Shown one piece after another: positions 12,027 through 21,068 of a DNA stretch of 64,000 nt (its first letter is position 1; each line of letters opens with the position of its first letter). This DNA is from Pseudomonadota bacterium (lineage in GTDB: Bacteria > Pseudomonadota > Gammaproteobacteria > Burkholderiales > JABEVD01): positions 124,001 through 188,000 of the forward strand of contig JAJZTQ010000001.1 in the NCBI GenBank assembly GCA_021848825.1, in the 5' to 3' direction. The notes beneath the pieces were generated by a model. It was not told the origin of the DNA, made no database searches, and saw only the letters and a program-made list of their open reading frames with translations. Position numbers and translations under genes: made by a program.

Positions 12027-13139
12027 ATGCTGATCGAAGTCAAAGTTCCGCAGCTTTCTGAATCCGTATCGGAGGCAACCCTGCTTACCTGGAACAGGAA
12101 GGAAGGCGAATATGTCGAAAGGGGGGAAAACCTGATCGACATCGAGACGGACAAGGTCGTGCTCGAAACGCCTGCGGTACAGGCAGGATTGCTTTCCAGG
12201 ATATTGAAGGAGGAAGGGAGCATCGTCACCAGCGGGGAAGTCATCGCGATGCTGGATACCGAAGGCAAACCGCCCGAAGCAAAGGCGCCGGCGCCGGCGC
12301 CGGAGAAGCCAATCCTGATGCCTGCTGCGAAAAGGCATGTCGAGGCGCTGGGGCTTAATGCAGAAGAAATGAAGGGCAGCGGAAAGGGGGGGCGCATCAC
12401 CAAGCAGGATGTGATTGCCCATGCCAAGCCTGAAGGCGAAAGAGGCACAAGGCGCGTTCCGATGTCGCGCGTCAGGGCAAGGATCGCGCAAAGGCTGGTG
12501 GAATCCCAGAGAAATGCCGCTATCCTCACCACCTTCAACGAAGTCGACATGCATGCCGTCGTCGAGTTGAGAAGCCGATATCGCGAAAGATTCGAGAAGG
12601 AGCACGGCGTCAAGCTCGGATTCATGTCCTTTTTCGTCAAGGCAGCGGTTTCCGCGCTGCATCATTTCCCGATGCTCAATGCCTCGATCGAAGGAAACGA
12701 CATCGTCCATCACGACTATTTCGACATCGGCATTGCAGTGGGGACCGAGCGCGGACTGGTCGTTCCGGTGTTGCGGGATGCAGACAAGCTTTCCTTCGAG
12801 GACATCGAGAAGCGCATCGTGGATTTCGGCAAGCGCGCCAGGGAAGGCAAGCTTGCGCTAGACGAGCTCGAAGGCGGGACATTCTCGATCACCAATGGCG
12901 GCATTTACGGGTCCATGCTTTCCACCCCCATCATCAATCCTCCCCAGAGCGCGATACTCGGGATCCATGCGATGAAGGAGAGGCCGGTTGTCGAGGACGG
13001 CAAGATCGTCATCAGGCCGATGATCTATCTTGCGCTGTCCTACGATCACAGGCTCATAGACGGGCGGGAGGCGGTGCAGGCGCTGGTTGCGATCAAGGAG
13101 GACATCGAGGATCCGACCAGGCTCTTGCTGGAGATCTGA
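12027..13139 (+). CDS. sucB: 2-oxoglutarate dehydrogenase E2 (dihydrolipoyl succinyltransferase)
   Basis: ATG 12027: [22 protein letters not shown], lipoyl site ETDKVVLE, catalytic [12 protein letters not shown]. Confidence 0.96.
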   Translation: MLIEVKVPQLSESVSEATLLTWNRKEGEYVERGENLIDIETDKVVLETPAVQAGLLSRILKEEGSIVTSGEVIAMLDTEGKPPEAKAPAPAPEKPILMPAAKRHVEALGLNAEEMKGSGKGGRITKQDVIAHAKPEGERGTRRVPMSRVRARIAQRLVESQRNAAILTTFNEVDMHAVVELRSRYRERFEKEHGVKLGFMSFFVKAAVSALHHFPMLNASIEGNDIVHHDYFDIGIAVGTERGLVVPVLRDADKLSFEDIEKRIVDFGKRAREGKLALDELEGGTFSITNGGIYGSMLSTPIINPPQSAILGIHAMKERPVVEDGKIVIRPMIYLALSYDHRLIDGREAVQALVAIKEDIEDPTRLLLEI

Positions 13140-13140
13140 G

Positions 13141-14541
13141 ATGTACGATGTCGCCGTGATAGGTGCAGGCCCGGGGGGGTATGTCGCAGCGATACGCTGT
13201 GCGCAGCTCGGCTTGAGGACAATCTGCATCGACGACCGGGAAAAGGACGGCAAGGCGGCCCTGGGCGGGACCTGCCTGAACGTCGGCTGCATCCCTTCCA
13301 AGGCATTGCTCGAATCCTCCGAGCATTTCGAGAAAGCGAAGCTCGATTTCGCGCTCCACGGAATATCGACAGGTGAAATGTCGATCGATCTTGCCGTCAT
13401 GCAGAAAAGAAAACAGCAGATCGTGGATGCCCATACTTCCGGAATCGCTTTCCTTTTCAGGAAGAACGGGGTCGAATCGATGCTGGGGCGAGCGCGCATC
13501 GCCTCTGCTGGCGAAAGCTGCAGCATCGAGGTTTCGGGAAAGAGGATCGAAACTGCGCATGTCATCATCGCCACGGGATCCAGCCCGCGGACAATCGAAG
13601 GCATTCCTTTCGGCGAGAAAATAGTCGACAGCACCGGGGCGCTCGCCTTTAGAGCCATACCCGAAAAACTGGGGATCGTCGGCGCAGGCGTGATAGGCCT
13701 GGAACTCGGCAGCATCTGGAGGAGATTGGGGAGCGACGTGACCCTGTTTGATGCGCTCCCGGATTTCCTTCCTCTGGCGGACCAAAGCATTTCGAAGGAG
13801 GCGTTGAGAATTTTCAGGAAACAATCCGGATGGCGCATCCGTCTCGGAACAAGGCTGATTTCAGCCGAGGAGCATGAAGATGGGGTCGCAGTGAAATTCG
13901 AGGAAAACGGCAAAGCGGTGGAAGAAAAATTCGAAAGGCTGATCGTGGCTGTCGGACGGACGCCGAATTCGCAAGATATCGCCCATCCTTCGCTGAATCT
14001 CGACATCGATGAGCGCGGTTTCATCGCCGTCGACGAGCGCTGCAAAACAAGTCTGAAGAACGTCTACGCCATAGGAGACGTGGCCGGTGGAGCGATGCTC
14101 GCCCACAAGGCTTCGGAAGAAGGCGTCATGGTTGCGGAATCGATTGCCGGATCGAAGCCGGTTCATGATGCCTCGCTCGTGCCGAATGTCATCTATACGG
14201 ATCCCGAGATAGCCTGGGTCGGGAAGACGGAAAGCCAACTGAGAAAAGAGGGGATCGAATACAGGATAGGCCAATTTCCCTTCTCTGCAAACGGCAGGGC
14301 CCGGGTGATCGGCAGTGCGCAGGGTTTCGTCAAAATGCTGGCTGAGGCCGACACCGACAGATTGCTCGGCGTGCACATCATCGGGCCTCAGGCGTCAGAG
14401 CTGATCTCGGAGGCCGTTTTGTCGTTGGCGTTTTCCGCGTCGAGCGAGGACATCGGGTGCACCATCCATGCTCACCCCACGCTTTCGGAAGCGCTCCGGG
14501 AAGCGGCCCTGGCCGTGACGGCGCGGGCGCTACACATTTGA
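13141..14541 (+). CDS. lpd: Dihydrolipoyl dehydrogenase
   Basis: ATG 13141: MYDVAVIGAGPGGYVAAIRCAQLGL, redox disulfide GGTCLNVGCIPSK. Confidence 0.96.
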   Translation: MYDVAVIGAGPGGYVAAIRCAQLGLRTICIDDREKDGKAALGGTCLNVGCIPSKALLESSEHFEKAKLDFALHGISTGEMSIDLAVMQKRKQQIVDAHTSGIAFLFRKNGVESMLGRARIASAGESCSIEVSGKRIETAHVIIATGSSPRTIEGIPFGEKIVDSTGALAFRAIPEKLGIVGAGVIGLELGSIWRRLGSDVTLFDALPDFLPLADQSISKEALRIFRKQSGWRIRLGTRLISAEEHEDGVAVKFEENGKAVEEKFERLIVAVGRTPNSQDIAHPSLNLDIDERGFIAVDERCKTSLKNVYAIGDVAGGAMLAHKASEEGVMVAESIAGSKPVHDASLVPNVIYTDPEIAWVGKTESQLRKEGIEYRIGQFPFSANGRARVIGSAQGFVKMLAEADTDRLLGVHIIGPQASELISEAVLSLAFSASSEDIGCTIHAHPTLSEALREAALAVTARALHI

Positions 14542-14580
14542 TTTGCCACCTGTTAATATTGAAGTTTTCGGCATAAAGAG

Positions 14581-14931
14581 ATGCAGTCTTTCACCTGGCA
14601 GGAATTGCTGATCGGCGTGATCGTCGCCCTGGCGTTTTACGTCACGGAACTGCTCGTATTTCTCGGTGCATCCGGAAGGAAGAAAGAAATCCGTTTCGAT
14701 CGAGGAGAGATCGAAGACCTGAAGGAAGCGCTGGCCGAATTGCGCGCCCAGCAGGGCCTCATGCAGAAGGAAATCGAGCGGCTGAGGGATGCCTCCGATA
14801 CGCCTGCGCCTTATGCCCAGGCGATCAGGATGGTGAGGCAGGGCATGGGGCCGGCAGAAATCGCTGCAGCCTGCGACATTTCCAAGGGGGAAGCAGAACT
14901 CATCGCATCCCTTCACAGAGGAAAGAGCTAG
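14581..14931 (+). CDS. DUF2802-like small membrane-anchored protein
   Basis: 116 aa; N-terminal TM, coiled-coil, C-terminal AIRMVRQGMGPAEIAAACDISKGEAELI helix-turn pattern. Confidence 0.65.
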   Translation: MQSFTWQELLIGVIVALAFYVTELLVFLGASGRKKEIRFDRGEIEDLKEALAELRAQQGLMQKEIERLRDASDTPAPYAQAIRMVRQGMGPAEIAAACDISKGEAELIASLHRGKS

Positions 14932-14932
14932 C

Positions 14933-15259
14933 TCAGACGACTTCGTCTATGGCAGTCGTGACGTCGCTCTTTCTCTGATTCTTCCTGCGCCTATCCGTCC
15001 CCGATCTCAGGTCGTAGAGCACGGGCGTGCTCTGCAATCTCCTGCAGTATTTTCGCCGCTCATCCTCGCTGCGCTCGTGAAAAACCTGTTCCTGCTGGAC
15101 GGGGTTGCGGGGAACAGGCTTCCTGACTGGCTTGAAGTTGAAAGGGATAGTGGCGGGCGCTTCGGAAGCCGCTTCAGCCGGCTTCGGCGCATAAACGCGT
15201 TTGACTTCATGCTCTTCCCCGGTCTTTATCGGGGGGCTGTTCACCGGAACGAACTGCAT
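14933..15259 (-). CDS. Hypothetical protein
   Basis: ATG at 15259 with upstream purine-rich SD; ends 2 bp from convergent DUF2802-like gene; RSGTDRRRKNQRK motif. Confidence 0.55.
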   Translation of the reverse strand: MQFVPVNSPPIKTGEEHEVKRVYAPKPAEAASEAPATIPFNFKPVRKPVPRNPVQQEQVFHERSEDERRKYCRRLQSTPVLYDLRSGTDRRRKNQRKSDVTTAIDEVV

Positions 15260-15348
15260 GGGTTCTCCTTCAAGGAGATTATAGACAAAAACGTTTTTGA
15301 ATGCGCTCCGATTTGATATGATTGGGGCTGCCAAATGAACGCCAATCC

Positions 15349-16182
15349 ATGCCAAATATCGACCTGCATTGCCATTCCAACATCTCTGACGGTGTCCTTT
15401 CTCCAGGCGAACTGGTTCTGCGTGCCGCCGGAAATGGCGTCGATATTCTTGCCCTGACCGACCATGACGACTGCGACGGCCTCACCGAGGCGAGGCGCGC
15501 TGCGCGCTCGAGCGGCATCAGGCTCTTGAATGGCGTCGAGATTTCAGTGACCTGGAGAGGCAGGACCCTGCATATCGTCGGGATAGAAATCGATCCTGAA
15601 AATCCGGATCTCGTTCAGGGCCTGGAATCGATCAGGAAGGGGCGGGCGGAGCGCGCGAGACTGATTGCGGAAGGCCTGTCCAGGGCAGGGATTTCGGGAA
15701 GCCTCGAAGGGGCCTATGCATTCGCCGCCAACAAGAACCTGATCGGCAGGACGCATTTTGCCCGGTATCTTGTCGAGAAAGGGTATGCAAAGGATGTTCA
15801 GGGCGTTTTCAGGAAATATCTGGTGAGCGGCAAGCCTGGATATGTCGCTCATCAATGGGCCGAACTGGGGGAAGCCGTGGGCTGGATAAGAAAAAGCGGC
15901 GGGCTCGCCGTGATCGCCCATCCCGGGCGCTATGAATTGAGCGCGGGGGCATTGAATGCGCTGCTTTCGGAATTCAGGGAAGCAGGCGGGATCGGTCTGG
16001 AAGTGGTGACGGCCAGTCATACCCTCGACGTGGCGATGCGATTTTGCGAGTTGGCAAGGCGTTTCGATCTTTTCGCATCGCTAGGGTCCGATTTTCACAG
16101 CCCTCAGGAGAGCAGGATGGATGTCGGCAAGCTCCCCCCTCTGCCCTCAGGGTGCAGGCCGATCCTGGAGGCGCTTCACTGA
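15349..16182 (+). CDS. PHP-domain phosphoesterase (3',5'-nucleoside bisphosphate phosphatase / TrpH-like)
   Basis: MPNIDLHCHSNISDGVLSPGELV; metal ligands DLHCHS, ALTDHDD, IAHPGRY, GSDFHSP. Confidence 0.9.
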   Translation: MPNIDLHCHSNISDGVLSPGELVLRAAGNGVDILALTDHDDCDGLTEARRAARSSGIRLLNGVEISVTWRGRTLHIVGIEIDPENPDLVQGLESIRKGRAERARLIAEGLSRAGISGSLEGAYAFAANKNLIGRTHFARYLVEKGYAKDVQGVFRKYLVSGKPGYVAHQWAELGEAVGWIRKSGGLAVIAHPGRYELSAGALNALLSEFREAGGIGLEVVTASHTLDVAMRFCELARRFDLFASLGSDFHSPQESRMDVGKLPPLPSGCRPILEALH

Positions 16183-16808
16183 TGGCGCAGTTTTTTTCCG
16201 TTCACCCGAAGAATCCCCAGCAGCGCCTCATCAGATTGGCAGTGGAGATATTGAACGAAGGCGGCGTCATCGTCTATCCGACCGATTCCTGTTATGCCCT
16301 GGGCTGCAGGATAGGCGACAAGGAGGCCATGTCGAGAATACGCGCCATCAGGCAAGTGGACGAAAAGCATCACTTCACGCTCGTCTGCAAGGATCTTTCC
16401 AGCATCTCCCATTATGCGCAGGTCGACAACAGGCAATACAGGCTCCTCAAATCTTCCACGCCGGGAAGCTATACTTTCATTCTCAAGGCGACAAGGGAAG
16501 TGCCGAAAAGGCTGCAGCACCCGAAGCGCAACACGATAGGCATCAGGGTTCCGGACAATGTGGTGGTGCAGCATCTGCTCGATGCCCTGAATGAGCCGAT
16601 CTTGAGCACGACCCTGCTCCTTCCGGGAGAGGATATGCCATTGAACGACGCCGAAGTGATCAGGGAAAGGCTAGAAAATCAGGTCGATCTCGTCATGGAT
16701 GGCGGCCCATGCGGGATAGAAATGACTACCGTGGTCGATCTGACAGAAGATCCGCCGGCTTTGCTGAGGAAAGGGGCGGGTTCGCTGGCTCCCTTCGGGA
16801 TATCATGA
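16182..16808 (+). CDS. L-threonylcarbamoyladenylate synthase family (YciO/Sua5-like)
   Basis: ATG 16182: MAQFFSVHPKNPQQRLIRLAVEILNEGGVIVYPTDSCYALGCRIGDKEAM. Confidence 0.92.
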   Translation: MAQFFSVHPKNPQQRLIRLAVEILNEGGVIVYPTDSCYALGCRIGDKEAMSRIRAIRQVDEKHHFTLVCKDLSSISHYAQVDNRQYRLLKSSTPGSYTFILKATREVPKRLQHPKRNTIGIRVPDNVVVQHLLDALNEPILSTTLLLPGEDMPLNDAEVIRERLENQVDLVMDGGPCGIEMTTVVDLTEDPPALLRKGAGSLAPFGIS

Positions 16809-17455
16809 TGGATGCATCGAATTTCATACAGGCGGCAGCGATTTATGCCATTCCCATCATATTCGCGATCACCTTCCATGAGGCGGCGCATGGCTATGTG
16901 GCGAAGCATTTCGGCGACATGACGGCCTACATGCAGGGCAGGGTGAGCCTCAACCCCTTTCATCACATCGATCCGATCGGCACCATCGTCATCCCCCTTG
17001 TTTCCCTCGCCTTGGGCGGATTTCTATTCGGCTGGGCAAAACCCGTGCCAATCAATTTCGGCGCATTGAGAAATCCGAAGAAGGACATGCTCTGGGTTGC
17101 CATAGCGGGACCCGGATCGAATCTCATCATGGCGTTGTTCTGGGCGTTCATGCTCAAGATCGCAACCATGATGCCCGGCAGTTATTTCGCTTCCCCGCTT
17201 ACCGTCATGGCCAACATGGGCGTGCAAATCAACATCGTGCTGATGATGCTCAACCTGCTGCCGATTCCGCCTCTGGACGGCGGCCGGGTGATGGTCAGTC
17301 TGCTTCCTGCAAGACGGGCCTACCAGCTTGCCAAAATCGAGCCATACGGCATAATCATACTTGTCGTACTGCTTTTTTCAGGCATTCTCGGCGGAATCAT
17401 CGGGCCCCTGATCAATATCACCAGAGGCCTGATCTTGCAACTGTTTGGCTTATAA
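16805..17455 (+). CDS. Site-2 protease (M50) family membrane protein
   Basis: HEAAHG zinc motif and NLLPIPPLDGGRV motif, multiple TM helices. Confidence 0.93.
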   Translation: MMDASNFIQAAAIYAIPIIFAITFHEAAHGYVAKHFGDMTAYMQGRVSLNPFHHIDPIGTIVIPLVSLALGGFLFGWAKPVPINFGALRNPKKDMLWVAIAGPGSNLIMALFWAFMLKIATMMPGSYFASPLTVMANMGVQINIVLMMLNLLPIPPLDGGRVMVSLLPARRAYQLAKIEPYGIIILVVLLFSGILGGIIGPLINITRGLILQLFGL

Positions 17456-17467
17456 AAAAGGTATAAA

Positions 17468-18670
17468 ATGTTTGCCGACCGAATCCTGTCAGGAATGCGT
17501 CCAACCGGGCACCTTCATCTTGGTCATTATCACGGCGTGCTGAAAAACTGGGTCAACCTGCAGCACGAGCATCCCTGCCTTTTCTTCGTTGCCGACTGGC
17601 ATGCATTGACCACCCATTACGACATGCCCGAAGTGATCGAGGAAAGCGTTTGGGACATGCTGATAGACTGGCTCGCTGCAGGGGTCGATCCGGCGCAGGC
17701 CACGCTGTTCATCCAGTCGAAGGTGCCGGAACATGCGGAATTGCATCTTCTTCTCTCCATGATCACGCCGCTCGGCTGGCTGGAGCGCGTGCCGACCTAC
17801 AAGGACCAGCAGCAGAAGCTTGTCGAGAAGGACCTGGGTACCTACGGATTTCTGGGCTACCCGCTCTTGCAGAGTGCGGATATCCTGATCTACAGGGCGA
17901 CCCATGTGCCGGTCGGAGAGGATCAGGTTCCTCATATCGAATTCACGAGGGAGATTGCAAGGCGTTTCAACCATATTTTCGGCCGCGAGATAGGGTTCGA
18001 GGAGAAGGCCAGAAGCGCCGTGAAGAAGCTCGGCTCGAAAAAGGCGAAACTCTATACGGAACTCAGGTCGCGCTTCCAGGAGCAGGGCGACGTGGAGGCG
18101 TTGGAAGCGGCAAAATCGCTTCTCGACGAGCAGCAGAACCTCAGCATAGGCGACAGGGAAAGACTCTACGGCTACCTGGAAGGGGGGGGCAAGATGATCC
18201 TTTCCGAACCCCAGGCCATGCTGACGAGCGCATCCCGCATGCCCGGGCTCGATGGTCACAAGATGTCGAAATCCTATGGCAACACCATATCGCTCAGGGA
18301 AGAGCAGAAGGATGTCGAGAAGAAGATCCGGACGATGCCGACCGATCCTGCAAGGGTGAGGCGCACCGATCCCGGAGACCCTGAAAAGTGCCCGGTCTGG
18401 CAATTCCATATTGTCTATTCGACCGAGGAAACCTGCGACTGGGTGCAGAAGGGATGCAGAAGCGCGGGAATCGGATGCATCGAATGCAAGCAGCCCGTGA
18501 TCGACGCCGTGCTGAAGGAACAGGAGCCCATGAGGGAAAGGGCTCAGCGCTATCTCGACGATCCCCTGCTTGTCCGCAACATCATCGCGGACGGCTGCGA
18601 AAAGGCCAGAAAGCTTGCCCAGGAAACCATGAGGGAGGTCAGGGAAGTCATGGGGCTCGATTACAGTTGA
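17468..18670 (+). CDS. trpS: Tryptophanyl-tRNA synthetase
   Basis: ILSGMRPTGHLHLGHYHGVL, KMSKSYGN. Confidence 0.97.
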   Translation: MFADRILSGMRPTGHLHLGHYHGVLKNWVNLQHEHPCLFFVADWHALTTHYDMPEVIEESVWDMLIDWLAAGVDPAQATLFIQSKVPEHAELHLLLSMITPLGWLERVPTYKDQQQKLVEKDLGTYGFLGYPLLQSADILIYRATHVPVGEDQVPHIEFTREIARRFNHIFGREIGFEEKARSAVKKLGSKKAKLYTELRSRFQEQGDVEALEAAKSLLDEQQNLSIGDRERLYGYLEGGGKMILSEPQAMLTSASRMPGLDGHKMSKSYGNTISLREEQKDVEKKIRTMPTDPARVRRTDPGDPEKCPVWQFHIVYSTEETCDWVQKGCRSAGIGCIECKQPVIDAVLKEQEPMRERAQRYLDDPLLVRNIIADGCEKARKLAQETMREVREVMGLDYS

Positions 18671-18696
18671 TCACGGCGAAGATTCATGGGGAGGCA

Positions 18697-19431
18697 ATGC
18701 TAGAATTGCCTCAGGATCTTTACATACCGCCTGATGCCTTGGAGGTCGTTCTCGACGCCTTCGAAGGTCCGCTCGACCTGCTTCTTTACCTCATCAGAAA
18801 GCACAATCTCGACATTCTGGATATCAGCATGTCCGATCTCACCCGGCAGTACATGGCTTACATCGAAGCTGCCAAGGCGCGTCACGAGCTTGCCGCAGAA
18901 TACCTGCTGATGGCCGCGCTGCTGATCGAAATCAAGTCCCGGATGCTGCTGCCGAAACCTGCCGAAATGGACGGCGAAGTCGATCCCAGGATGGAACTGG
19001 TGAGGCGTCTGCTCGAATACGAAAAAATGAAGCTCGCCGCCGCGGCAATCGATGCGCTCGATCAGGCCGGGCGCGATTTTTTTCTGCCCGCCATCGAGCA
19101 GGACCGGGACGATATTCCCGAACGGCAGGAAGTCGATGTCGATGAGCTGAGGCGGGCATGGCTCGATGTCGTGGCGCGCGCCGGGGTGCAGCATCCCCAC
19201 AAGGTGAAGCGGGAGGAACTGTCCGTAAGGGAGCATATGTCGAGAATCCTGAAAGGGCTCAGAAACAGGGATTTCGCCGAATTCTTCGAATTGTTCGATA
19301 TCCATGCCGGCATTGCCGTTATGGTCGTCACTTTTCTCGCGCTGCTCGAGCTCGTTCGTGAAAGCCTGGTCACGATCGTTCAGGTGGATCCCTTTGGTGC
19401 GATATACGTGAGAGCGGCCAATGAGTCCTGA
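18697..19431 (+). CDS. scpA: Segregation and condensation protein A
   Basis: ATG 18697: MLELPQDLYIPPDALEVVLDAFEGPLDLLLYLIRKHNLDILDI. Confidence 0.93.
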   Translation: MLELPQDLYIPPDALEVVLDAFEGPLDLLLYLIRKHNLDILDISMSDLTRQYMAYIEAAKARHELAAEYLLMAALLIEIKSRMLLPKPAEMDGEVDPRMELVRRLLEYEKMKLAAAAIDALDQAGRDFFLPAIEQDRDDIPERQEVDVDELRRAWLDVVARAGVQHPHKVKREELSVREHMSRILKGLRNRDFAEFFELFDIHAGIAVMVVTFLALLELVRESLVTIVQVDPFGAIYVRAANES

Positions 19432-19939
19432 CAAAGTGGTCGAGGCGGTGTTGCTGGCAAGCGAGGAACCGCTTTCAGTCAAGACGCTTGGCAGACTGTT
19501 CGAGGAGAGGATGAGTGGCGCTGCAATCGAAAATATCCTCTCCGATCTGCAGGAAAAATGGAAGGATTCCGGACTGCAGCTCTCCGAATCGGCCGGGGGG
19601 TGGCGTTTCAGGACAAGCGCGGAGATGAAGCCCTATTTCGATCGTCTCCATGCCAAGAAGGCACCGCGCTATTCTAGGGCTGCGCTGGAAACACTGGCGA
19701 TCATCGCCTACAGGCAGCCCGTGACAAGGGGGGATATCGAGGAAATCAGGGGAGTCGCGGTTTCAGCCCAGATTCTCAAGGCCTTCGAGGAGAGGGAATG
19801 GATCGAGGTCGTAGGCCACCGCGAAGTCCCCGGAAGACCTTCCCTTTATGCCACAACCGTCAGATTTCTCGACGATCTCAACCTGAAATCCCTTTCAGAC
19901 CTGCCTCCTCTTGAGGACATCGGTTCTGTCGCATCTTGA
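19421..19939 (+). CDS. scpB: Segregation and condensation protein B
   Basis: VEAVLLASEEPLSVKTL, ALETLAIIAYRQPVTRGDIEEIRGV. Confidence 0.95.
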   Translation: MSPDKVVEAVLLASEEPLSVKTLGRLFEERMSGAAIENILSDLQEKWKDSGLQLSESAGGWRFRTSAEMKPYFDRLHAKKAPRYSRAALETLAIIAYRQPVTRGDIEEIRGVAVSAQILKAFEEREWIEVVGHREVPGRPSLYATTVRFLDDLNLKSLSDLPPLEDIGSVAS

Positions 19940-19999
19940 CAAGCATTGAAGTCGCTCAAAATCTATCTATAAAATCGATAAAATTAAGAGAATCGAGGC

Positions 20000-20029
20000 T
20001 TGACCTCCGAAGCGCCGCGTAGTTATACT
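20000..20029 (+). promoter_or_regulatory. Putative sigma70-type promoter (TTGACC-N18-TATACT)
   Basis: TTGACC 20000-20005, 18-nt spacer, TATACT 20024-20029. Confidence 0.45.
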
Positions 20030-20103
20030 GCCTGAAAATAAACGCTGGCCGACATAAAGCGAGTGCGGCGAACAATACAAAACAGATTGAACGAGGAGGG
20101 TTC

Positions 20104-20220
20104 ATGAAGGCCAATATCAAGCGCGGTACGCGTATTGCCATGGAGAGGAGCGGCCCTTTCATCAAGGGGCCGGCCCTCTTTTCGTCTTGTCTTTCATCGA
20201 TCTTCGATAAAACGGGTTGA
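20104..20220 (+). CDS. Putative 38-aa leader/small ORF upstream of the ACIII operon
   Basis: Strong SD (cgaggaggg) before ATG 20104: MKANIKRGTRIAMERSGPFIKGPALFSSCLSSIFDKTG; intrinsic-terminator-like hairpin lies inside it. Confidence 0.35.
   Translation: MKANIKRGTRIAMERSGPFIKGPALFSSCLSSIFDKTG
20144..20182 (+). terminator. Rho-independent terminator-like hairpin
   Basis: AGAGGAGCGGCCCTTT-CATC-AAGGGGCCGGCCCTCT followed by TTTT; near-perfect long stem. Confidence 0.6.
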
Positions 20221-20266
20221 GCCGGCAGCCTCGGTCCAGGGACTGCGGCTCCCGCAAGCCAAATAG

Positions 20267-20290
20267 TGATAAGTATCATTATCATTATTC
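20267..20290 (+). promoter_or_regulatory. Fur-box-like site upstream of actA
   Basis: TGATAAGTATCATTATCATTATTC (reverse complement GAATAATGATAATGATACTTATCA), overlapping GATAAT-type hexamers. Confidence 0.45.
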
Positions 20291-20396
20291 TTTCCATTAA
20301 CAATACGGGTTTCGGTCTCGATGGCGGTGAATGTCGAGTGGTCAATTTGATTGGATAGATCTTATGGTATGCATTTTCAAGTCTGGAGCAGGGAAC

Positions 20397-21005
20397 ATGA
20401 TCCATCGATTGCTGGCAGCAATGTTTTTCGTCTTCGCTTTCTCTGGAATGGCAAATGCCGAGCCATTCAAGTGGGGCGGGCCGATCGGTTCGCAAACGTC
20501 TGACGGTTACAACGCCCTTGGGCCTGTCGTCCAACAGCCCATCGAGTTTCCCCATTACAGGCATGCGCGGGATATGGGGATCAACTGCATGTACTGTCAT
20601 ACCGGGGCAAGGCGGGGTTACGTATCGGTGATCCCCAGGATCGACAAGTGCATAGGGTGTCACCAGAGCATCGAGTCGGTCAGGAACAAGCCAAGGATCA
20701 AGAAGCTTTTCTGGTACTGGGATCACAAGGAGCCCATTCCGTGGAAGAAAGTCAACGATCTTCCTGACTATGTCCGCTTCAACCATGAGCGTCATATCCA
20801 GCGTTTCTATTTCAGGCAAAACAGACCCGTCAGGGAAGTCTGCGGCTATTGCCACGGCGATGTCGCGAACATGACGGTCGATAGAAGGGTCAAGGCCCTT
20901 TCCATGGGCTGGTGCATCAGCTGCCATGAGAAGGATCACAGGGAAAATGATGTCAGCATGAAAACCAGCCATGGGCCATATGAGTGCTGGCAGTGTCACA
21001 AATGA
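20397..21005 (+). CDS. actA: ACIII pentaheme cytochrome c subunit ActA
   Basis: Signal peptide MIHRLLAAMFFVFAFSGMANA; five CxxCH motifs (CMYCH, CIGCH, CGYCH, CISCH, CWQCH); first gene of act order. Confidence 0.92.
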   Translation: MIHRLLAAMFFVFAFSGMANAEPFKWGGPIGSQTSDGYNALGPVVQQPIEFPHYRHARDMGINCMYCHTGARRGYVSVIPRIDKCIGCHQSIESVRNKPRIKKLFWYWDHKEPIPWKKVNDLPDYVRFNHERHIQRFYFRQNRPVREVCGYCHGDVANMTVDRRVKALSMGWCISCHEKDHRENDVSMKTSHGPYECWQCHK

Positions 21006-21068
21006 GCGTTTGCGAAATCAGTCGCGGACGGGTTTTCACCCTAAATATTGCTAAGGGATGATCGAGTT

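Noticed and set aside
12283-12306. gcgccggcgccggcgccgg short repeat
   Set aside because: Encodes the Ala-Pro linker after the lipoyl domain of sucB; expected
13046-14045. Antisense ORFs over lpd (e.g. 12858-14045, 13093-13824)
   Set aside because: Shadow ORFs over a clear lpd coding region
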